64,000 bases of DNA from Plectrocnemia conspersa (Eukaryota; Arthropoda; Insecta; Trichoptera; Polycentropodidae), in NCBI GenBank assembly GCA_009617715.1, contig VTFK01000034.1, positions 868,001 to 932,000 of the forward strand. The letters are read 5' to 3'. Positions 56,821-64,000 of this stretch are shown here, piece by piece. The position numbers and the translations under genes are program-made. Below the pieces are notes generated by a model. That model saw only the letters and a program-made list of their open reading frames with translations. It had not been told where the DNA came from and searched no databases. Each line of letters starts with the position of its first letter. Positions within the stretch are counted from its first letter, which is position 1.

Positions 56821-57355
56821 GAGTAAAGCGTCTAAAAAGAGTGATGACGTCCACTTTTTCCTTGGCTCCAGATGAATGGAGGAAATGTACTCTGCTATAT
56901 GCAGATACGACTGGGATAAGCATGCCAGTATTTTTTTTTTTAAAAAGGTGAACGAACGCGTATAAATATTTTATCTAATATAAATAAAATAATAAACTCA
57001 TGCATAAACACCAAATTAACGCATGCAATTAAAATACTGTTAATATTGGATATAAATAAAATATACATTCATAGATAATAATTTTATTTTTATAACATAA
57101 TACACGATAAATACATATTTATAAAATACATAATACTAAATACAATAAGTTGTTATGTCCAAGTACATTATAATATTATATAATAGATACAAATAATACA
57201 CATGAGATAATATAATTTGACTAAATACGGCATTGCTTATATAAATTATGAATATTAAATAATGTAATAATACGTAAAAATCGTGTAAGGATTATTAAAA
57301 ATTATGTTGAAATCAATTTTTGCGTTATTATTAGTTAAAATAGGAAAAAATATCT
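56821..57355. other. AT-rich spacer
   Basis: A/T-rich; no feature supported. Confidence 0.5.
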
Positions 57356-57361
57356 GTTGCG

Positions 57362-57420
57362 CTGATTGGTTGCCGTCGGCCGACGGCAGCCATTTTGCAT
57401 GCGCGCGCAAACGGGCGGAG
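57362..57420. promoter_or_regulatory. dense CpG promoter-like motif cluster
   Basis: Within 60 bp: an inverted CCAAT box (GATTGG, about 57364), an 18-bp perfect palindrome TGCCGTCGGCCGACGGCA (57371-57388), AGCCATTTTG (YY1/Pho-like), GCATGCGCGCGC (NRF-1-like, about 57398) and GGGCGGAG (GC box, 57413-57420). This is the combination seen in TATA-less housekeeping-type promoters. It stands in A/T-rich DNA 250 bp upstream of a CpG-rich island. Direction is unclear; plus is favoured by the island to its right. Confidence 0.45.
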
Positions 57421-57660
57421 TCAAAAGTGTTATTATTGAAAAAAATCGTTTAAGCACTGATAAATAGTTGATTTTAATAATTTTATTTATTATTATAAAT
57501 ATTTATTAACGTTTTTATATCAATAAAAAAATAAATAATACAATATTTATTAAGATTTTGCCAGTTTATATATTCGATTTGAATCGCTATCCGTCGCTCG
57601 TTTAAATATTTATTTTGTATAATTATTTTAATTAAAAATAAAATATTGCAGCACATTTAT

Positions 57661-58340
57661 ATTATATATGCACAGGGAAGAGGGGGGGGGGGTGCGCGAG
57701 TATCGATACGGTACTGCGATTGCGCACTGGAATAGGAAGCGGCTCCCGGGTCCCGGTTCCCGAAATACATTAGTCCTGAGCGTTTTGTGTCGGTGTTATT
57801 TATCGCCGCGGAAAAAGTGTTGAGAAAGAAAAGAAAAAAGGACTCTTCGCCGATGAGTCTTTTCGCCGCCCCGTCGCGAAGATCTGGAGCGGTCGACTCG
57901 CGTTTATTTTCGAACGAGAACAAGAGTGACGACGAATTTAGTGAACCGGGATCGGATTCGGAATTCATAAGTAATAAGCGATAATATATTTACGGAGCTT
58001 GCGTAACGTAGGTAAACAAAAAAGTGAGGTTATGTCACGGCGTCTCGCGAATCGGAGCTTATCCGCGCAGGCGACGCTATCGGAGCTTATCGTTGCTGCG
58101 GATGATGGATGATACGCGAAGAATCGTATCGTTCGAAGGTCGCGTATTCGTGTGATAAAATGCGGAACTCACAAAAAGCGGTGTCCGATTCTCGCGGCGG
58201 TCGACTGGCGGCAACATGGCGGCGAGGTGCGCGCGCAACCTCTCCGGGCGAGGGGCACGGAGACTGCGCGCGGAGTAGGGATAAACCCGTTCCACTTCTG
58301 CGCGGATAATAAAGAAATAAAATGCGCCATCGCTTGATTC
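57661..58340. promoter_or_regulatory. CpG-rich island
   Basis: The most CG-rich block in the window. It begins with an 11-G run (57682-57692), contains the ORF at 57736, two copies of TCGGAGCTTATC (about 58052 and 58079), a forkhead-like GGTAAACAAA (about 58010), and GCAACATGGCGGCGAGG (about 58211), a strong ATG context with a 20-codon frame. Candidate promoter with first exon. Confidence 0.4.
57853..57984 (+). CDS. candidate small ORF or first coding exon, 43 codons
   Basis: ATG at 57853 opens a frame to TAA (57982-57984), and the frame is open upstream to 57736. The product is MSLFAAPSRRSGAVDSRLFS followed by an acidic, Ser-rich tail (NENKSDDEFSEPGSDSEF). Upstream in frame is a basic run (VLRKKRKKDSSP). 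A basic patch plus acidic tail resembles disordered ends of nuclear proteins. Third positions are G/C-rich. A weak donor, TAAGTAATA, occurs near the end. No family recognised. It lies about 430 bp from the promoter-like cluster at 57362. Confidence 0.35.
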   Translation: MSLFAAPSRRSGAVDSRLFSNENKSDDEFSEPGSDSEFISNKR

Positions 58341-58729
58341 TTTTATGACACGTTCGGATTATTTTTACGATCGCCGTTTACACTTCATTATGATTCGCGC
58401 ATATATACCTACTCATTTCAATTATGAACGTTTTAAAATCAGTACATACTACCTCCCGTTTGCTATACTGAAAAAATGTATAAATTCAATTTATATCCAA
58501 CGAATAAATATTAAATAATTGTCTGTACTACGATTAGATCTATAAATATATAGATAAAATTACATAAAAACTTGTGGATATAGAAATGTATAAAAAATAT
58601 TTGTTTTATTTTAATTAAATAATATTACCAAGATATTTAAAAAAAATAACTTTTAATAAAAGTTTTATAAGAGCTAAATTATTTTTGTTATCAATCATAT
58701 ATGATACCAACGTGGTGTCCGCGATGAAT
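58341..58729. other. AT-rich spacer
   Basis: No supported feature. Confidence 0.45.
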
Positions 58730-59900
58730 AAACATCGACAGTTATCGTTGTCACAGAAATTGATAAGTCACTTATATGATTAAATAAAAAACAAATTGTT
58801 TAAATTTCTGACAGAAGTCGCTTTTGCCCCATGTACTTTTTTCTGTAATTTTTAAACAAGGTTAAGATTTTTTTTAAATTTTAAATGGCTGCCATTTTGA
58901 AGAACTATCAGACTCACTAATTTTTTTGAATTGGTTTTTTTTTGTTGAAAAATAATACATTGTATATAAAATTATATTTATAAAATGATTTTTTTTAGGG
59001 AAGTTTTTTTATATAAATCAGATTGAAAATACGACAGTTATCGCTGCACAAAAATTTATATATCCCACATATGATTCAATAAAATAAAAAGTTTTATATG
59101 CTGATTTAATTTATGCTAAAAAAAACATTTTTGGAACATATATTTTATGAAGTTTTTTTTGTAAGTAATTTTTAAGGTCATTTTAAATAAGTCACACTTA
59201 CTTATATGCCTAATTTTTTAAAATCTAATTAATATTACGGCAGGTATTGTTTAAAAATAGTTATATTTAAAAACAAATGAGCTAAAAAATTTAAATAAGT
59301 TTTGTGTTGTCCTTGTTATTTTCTGTAAGATAGATTTTTTTATAGGAGTTAAAATTTTTTAAATAGCTGCCTTTTTGAGAGAAAATAGCAGATCAGGCTG
59401 ATTTAAAAATTTCACAGAAAAAGTTTTGTAAAATAAAAATTAAAACTAAAGTATCGTGGTCACGAAAAATCGCTGTATTTCACATAAATTATTGATTCAA
59501 AATATTAAAAATATTTATTGTATATAATTTTGTTTCACTTTTATTCATGTAACATCTTATTGGCAATATTTTTTTTAAGGGAATTAAGATTTTTTAAATT
59601 TTAGAATGACCACTATTTTGAAACAAGAATGCAAGGTTGACTAAGGAATTTTTAATTTTTAGATTTATTTTATGGATATCTTATTAAAACTATGGCAATT
59701 ATCATGATAACAAAAATCTTTATATGCCAGAAATTAACTAGTTTTTATTATAAGGTTTTTGATTTTTATTTCAATCATAAAACAATTTTTTTATTTATTT
59801 TTTAATTTACGATTGTATTATTTTCTTAAATAGTTTTAATTAAAATCGAAGCTCAAATGCTAACTAACTTTTTTTACGGCATTTATCTCACATATTATTT
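58730..59900. repeat. degenerate tandem array D (GCCATTTTG family)
   Basis: Markers CTGCCATTTTGAA (about 58888), CTGCCTTTTTGAG (about 59367) and GACCACTATTTTGAAA (about 59607) follow TTAAGATTTTTTAAATTTTA. A second marker, GACAGTTATCGTTGTCACAG with variants, lies near 58737, 59032, 59452 and 59694. Three or four diverged units, same family as array A. Confidence 0.6.
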
Positions 59901-60660
59901 AAATATCATTTTTTAAGAATAAATACTAATTATAATTTATGCTGCGAGTTGTAAGCTGCTGAGATAAACCATTATTATAAAAAACGAAATATTGTGTTGA
60001 ACAAATATTTTTTTTCAAATATTTCCAGCAAATAATAATTTACTATTTATTTTTTATTATGAATTGGTTTTTATGATAATTCATTATATTGCAATCTTAT
60101 TATCGTGTACAGCCAGTTGTTGCCATTATAGTCATTTCTATAGAATTTGAAACAGCTATTTTCTACTGCATATTTTAAATTACTATTAATTTGTATGACA
60201 TATTAGAGCTTTTCTAAGAAATATTAATAATAAGGTAACATTTAATTTAAAAAAATCTTAAAACAGCAGCTTATGTATTGAATATTGCACCACTGGTAAT
60301 TATGTCAATATTTTGTTTTATGGAAAACTCAACTAACCAGATTCTGTGTGTAGTACTTATTATAAACAATATGTATTAAATTGTGTTGGGAGTGGCTTAG
60401 AAAGTTGTATCGTTTTGTACACGAATACTTTTGGGGTTACAACTATAAAAGTTCGCCATCCCCTGCGTTAAATTCTTCAAAAGCATACAAAACATGTACT
60501 TAATATTTTATAATTTAAGGACAAAAAAGATTGCGAAGGACGAATAATTCGCAAACAATATTATTATTTTTATTTAACCACATTTAACCATTCTCCCAAA
60601 TATACACAAATTTGAATAATAACATTTTTTAAATAACTAGATATATTATATTTACATATT
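59901..60660. other. AT-rich spacer
   Basis: No gene. TATAAAAG near 60445 lacks an initiator. Confidence 0.5.
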
Positions 60661-60670
60661 TGATTGTTAT

Positions 60671-60749
60671 TTATATATTATTTTTATTTTTTACAGGTAC
60701 GTACTTACAACCATAAGCATGTTGACATTTTCTACGAGTCGGTAAGTAT
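60671..60749 (+). other. ratchet point and in-frame 45-nt microexon (60697-60741)
   Basis: TATTTTTATTTTTTACAG ends at 60696 and abuts GTACGT; a textbook donor, TCGGTAAGTATTTT, starts at 60742. The 45 nt between are a multiple of three, open in frame 0 (VRTYNHKHVDIFYES) and frame 1. The splicing signals are the best on the plus strand. If spliced in, the segment adds 15 residues. Because it begins GTACGT, an upstream exon ending in AG would recreate a donor and allow resplicing, as known for Ubx microexons. I do not recognise the peptide. Confidence 0.65.
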
Positions 60750-61000
60750 TTTTTTGTTTTAAAAATAAATATTAAATCAGACTTACCTTTATAATTGAAG
60801 AGCACTCACTCTTAGCAAGTCAAAGAACAAACTGACATGATTCTACTTTGAACAAAAAAAACTTTCTATTTCCAAAAAATAAACAACAAAGAAACAGGTA
60901 TTCTATTGTGCGACATTTTTTAGAAAGTTGCGGTTTTTTGTTAAAATATTTTTTCAATTCATTTTTTGGATCCTTTGTGCCGCGCGCTCTCTTTTGTGAT
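60750..61000. other. AT-rich spacer with a minus-strand donor
   Basis: On the minus strand, AAGGTAAGTCTG near 60788-60777 is a good donor with no partner acceptor. The minus-strand frame 60820-61026 is unrecognised. Confidence 0.35.
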
Positions 61001-61620
61001 CCTGCTGTGTAAACAATGCGTTTCAAAGGAGCGAGAGCTTTCTCTCACTATTTTAACTTCGCGCACACATTCGTAAAGAAAACTCTTTTTAAACATTTTT
61101 ATTCTTTCTGTAGATGTTATGGATGTATTTATACGTATAGTATATAAAATACAAACACACGCGCGCGCGGAGGATACATTTCCTCTATTTGTCCGAATTT
61201 CCTATTTCGCACGCCACCCCTCACCTTTTATCTTCGCCACCATCTCTCTCCCGGCTCCATTGCCTCCGTGAACCGAAACCACTGACCCGAATGGTCGTTC
61301 CCCCGAAAGTTTAATCCGAATATATAAAATTCGGCAATTCGCACCGAGTAAAATTGTTTCAATTTGTCGTATAACTAAATTTTTATTGTAATGTTATGGT
61401 GTGATGATTTCGAGTCGTAAAGAAAGATTGTCTTATAAAAGGTTCGACTTTTTTTTTATGGCGTCATTATATAACGTAACGATTTTCAAACAAATTCACA
61501 AACGTTCTTTACGGTTATGTCTAAAAATTGTCAACTTAGGTTATCTTCGCTATAGAGAGCGAGGGTTTGCACAGCGGAGCCGACTTATTGTTAGATAAAT
61601 TGCTTGTTTTAGGCGCGTAA
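61001..61620. promoter_or_regulatory. mixed-composition island
   Basis: Contains ACACGCGCGCGCGGAGG near 61156 and a pyrimidine-rich stretch to 61270. From 61459 an ATG opens a 46-codon basic frame in good composition but without recognisable motif. Candidate regulatory region. Confidence 0.25.
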
Positions 61621-61639
61621 ACGTAATTTTAATAGGGCT

Positions 61640-62040
61640 TTTTATGGATAATAAAACGAATTACTTATCTCATTTGCCCAGCTGTTGGTTATTGAGCTTT
61701 CGCTGTAGGGGTGGCGAGGCCCGCAAAAGGGGTTGCGGAGGGACGGTCCCGGAGCCCGCAGATGATGCTAACAAAACCCCACCCGCTTCTACTGCGCATC
61801 GCTCTACTTTATTGATGTTGGAACAACTAATACGATAAATTTTAGCCTCTGTCGACACAACCGCTCTCGCGCTGGATACGTATATTTGTATAGGGAAAGT
61901 TATGATATTAATCACGTTTTGTTCCAGCGGCCGTGTACCAATCGATGATCTATGGCACCGGAGAGGATGAAATTTTAACAAATCGCCGCTGAGCGCTTTT
62001 ATTTTATATAGTGTCACTTTGTTGGATAACAACGAGTTTC
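61640..62040. promoter_or_regulatory. GC-richer island
   Basis: Block with GGGGTGGCGAGGCCCGC near 61709 and frames on both strands (61644-61838 plus, 61670-62032 minus), which suggests composition rather than coding. No protein recognised. Confidence 0.25.
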
Positions 62041-63169
62041 TTACGACTAAAACTAACCTAAAGGATTATTTATAATAAAAATATACCTATGTATTAATAA
62101 CATTTGCTACAAAACCATTTATATGTCAGTAACCAAAAGATCTAGTTAAATAAACTGAGCGGTTTTTTATATTTTTTTAAGTTATGGCTACGATGGTTTA
62201 TTCTCCGCTTTCGTATAATGACGAATGTCGGCAGTTTATCGATTAGCTTTATTAGGGTCATGCGTAGGGGGTGACGCACTGAACAAAAGTTCCAGGCAGG
62301 CGCTTAGCGGGTCCGGAATGCCCGCTATAATATATTTATATGCTCAAAAGAATTATTTTTAAGCTGAATTTACGGTTGAAAATTTCGGAAAATTTACGCG
62401 AATTCCATTACATGGCGTTACACTTAGCGAGAGTAATATTTTAAAGAGCAAACATTTAAATTATTATATGAATTGTAGACCTAAAAGGTAGATTTTATTT
62501 TAGTTAAATATTTTTTGGAGAAATTAATTAACTATTCTTAAGAAACTACTATTTTTTACGAGCTTAATAAAATACATTAGTAATTATATTAAGTATATTT
62601 CAGTGTCTTTCACTAGTTATTACAGTACATTTAAATCGTTTTAATTACTCACTAATTTTTATTGTTTATGTCCATTTATTTGTATTTTATTATCAATGAT
62701 CAGAGAATTTTCAATATCTATTATGTTTGCCCTAAATCGAATTTAATTAATCGTCTTGATATTTATTCGTGAGCTTAGAAAAATATAGAAAAACTTAATC
62801 TGTGATGATCGATGAAAATTATATAAAAACTACTAATTTCAATTTTCTAATTACGATAGAAATAAAAAAAACACTAGGGTTCATACGTGATTCAAACCGA
62901 TGTCATTCAGATAATAGCCACTGATTTCACTTGTATATTTTGATGGTTAAATTGGTCATTTGTGCAGTTACACTGAAGGTTTGTGATTCTAGAAAAGAGT
63001 GAAAAATTAATTTTGCCTGGACATTTTTGGACTTACTTATCACAATTCTTTCATCTTTTTATTTTAGTTTTATTCATTATCAAATATTTATATTTTATCA
63101 TGTTGAGCTCATCGTTATCATTAATAATTATATTATTTATTGACTGTAGTGATGTGGATTTTAGTTCAT
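62041..63169. other. AT-rich spacer
   Basis: Mixed near 62200-62330, otherwise A/T-rich. The frame at 62983-63228 is hydrophobic because of T-rich DNA. No gene supported. Confidence 0.45.
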
Positions 63170-63444
63170 CTTTAAAACGCTACTGTATAGATATGTTAAA
63201 AAATAAAAAATTAACTATATGGTTATAAATGTTACTTAATGTGCTATCTTATGAAGTATAGTTTATTGCTCTATACTTTATAGACTATATTTATTAGTAT
63301 TGATGCGTGATAAAATAAAATAGTATAAAATTCAGCTTAACTTTAAAACACTACTATATAGATATATTAGAAGCTGGAAAAATGAAAATATTTAGTTATC
63401 AATGGTACTGTATTTGCTATCTAATAAAGTATAGTTTATTACTC
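63170..63444. repeat. two-copy diverged direct repeat (63170-63271, 63341-63444)
   Basis: Both copies start CTTTAAAAC, continue CTACT-TATAGATAT-TTA, and end AAGTATAGTTTATT-CTC, at a period of about 171 bp. Confidence 0.7.
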
Positions 63445-64000
63445 GTTATTTATAAGTTTAAAAGATATAAGCATTTAAAATGTGACATGTTTTCGTTGCA
63501 TCGGTGTTCTCAGAGCGCGTAAAAACTCATTTTCTCATCAAAACCAGCAAATGGCAATTTAAAGTAATTAATCGGCTCATTTTGTTTAATTTGGCTCTTA
63601 ATTATAACACTTATGCATATATTTTTAGCATTGAATAAAGTCTTAAAATTTTAATCGGATCCATGGGTTAAAAGTGTGCAGATTCTTCTACAGTTAATTA
63701 AAGCAGCTTAACATTGCCTTCATAATATTTAAACATAATAATTTGTATTTATTTTTCAGTTAATAATACACGCTTTATATATTTATATAATATATACTTA
63801 AAAAATCGCTATGAATCTATTGAAACAATTCTATATTATTAATAATAAATAATTATATTCAAACTCATAAGAGAAAGTATTTTACAACTAATATTATCCT
63901 TTATCACCTGATTTTTTTTTAATATTCGTCTTTTTCCTTGCTCACATAATTTGTGGAAAACATACAATAAAATAACTTGCTCTGTAGATAAGCTCAACTT
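63445..64000. other. AT-rich spacer
   Basis: A strong T-rich acceptor-like site (TTATTTTTCAG ending near 63760) has no donor downstream. Nothing else supported. Confidence 0.45.

Noticed and set aside
1..64000. CRISPR array, operons, bacterial regulatory signals
   Set aside because: No short regular repeats with unique spacers and no tightly packed frames; the sequence is eukaryotic in character.

Overview
The window is AT-rich eukaryotic DNA that looks like an arthropod, most likely an insect. The signs are long A/T tracts, degenerate AT-rich tandem arrays, short non-autonomous DNA transposons, a tRNA-derived SINE head, and a TATA plus TCAGT-type core promoter. There is no prokaryotic gene organisation. 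I recognise no complete protein-coding gene. The longest open frame is 192 codons and resembles no family I know. No gene symbol is assigned.

The best reading is that most of the window lies inside a very long intron, or the regulatory domain, of a plus-strand gene. Three places (9181/9182, 25156/25157, 60696/60697) have a T-rich tract ending in CAG joined directly to a donor-like GTAAAT, GTAAGC or GTACGT. Each is followed 39 to 52 nt later by a strong second donor (GTGAGT, GTAAGT, GTAAGT). This is the layout of recursive-splicing ratchet points with a short downstream cryptic exon, as known from long Drosophila introns. All three are on the plus strand. Weaker plus-strand splice-bounded segments lie at 8492-8620, 15989-16020, 37051-37116 and 41692-41743, with a possible fourth ratchet at 41871/41872.

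Layout. 0-1.1 kb: transposon end and a TATA/Inr promoter with paired CACGTG boxes. 1.1-9 kb: AT-rich spacer with a hAT-like end, a SINE head and GC-richer islands. 9.2-11.7 kb: degenerate array. 12-21 kb: islands, a 156-bp MITE and transposon relics. 21.5-22.5 kb: an array and a recent tandem duplication. 23-30 kb: islands and AT-rich spacer. 30.8-32 kb: array. 32-37 kb: islands. 38-40.6 kb: arrays and an island. 41-43.7 kb: NRF-1-like motifs, candidate exon, island. 44-46 kb: array. 46.9-47.3 kb: island. 49-51 kb: array. 51-53 kb: islands with an RFX-like X-box. 54-55.8 kb: array. 56-58.3 kb: islands and a CpG-rich promoter-like block. 58.7-59.9 kb: array. 60.7 kb: third ratchet. 61-62.5 kb: islands; then AT-rich to the end.

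The GC-richer islands, each a few hundred bases in an AT-rich background, are the best candidates for enhancers, promoters or unrecognised exons. No function can be assigned to the gene that owns this region.
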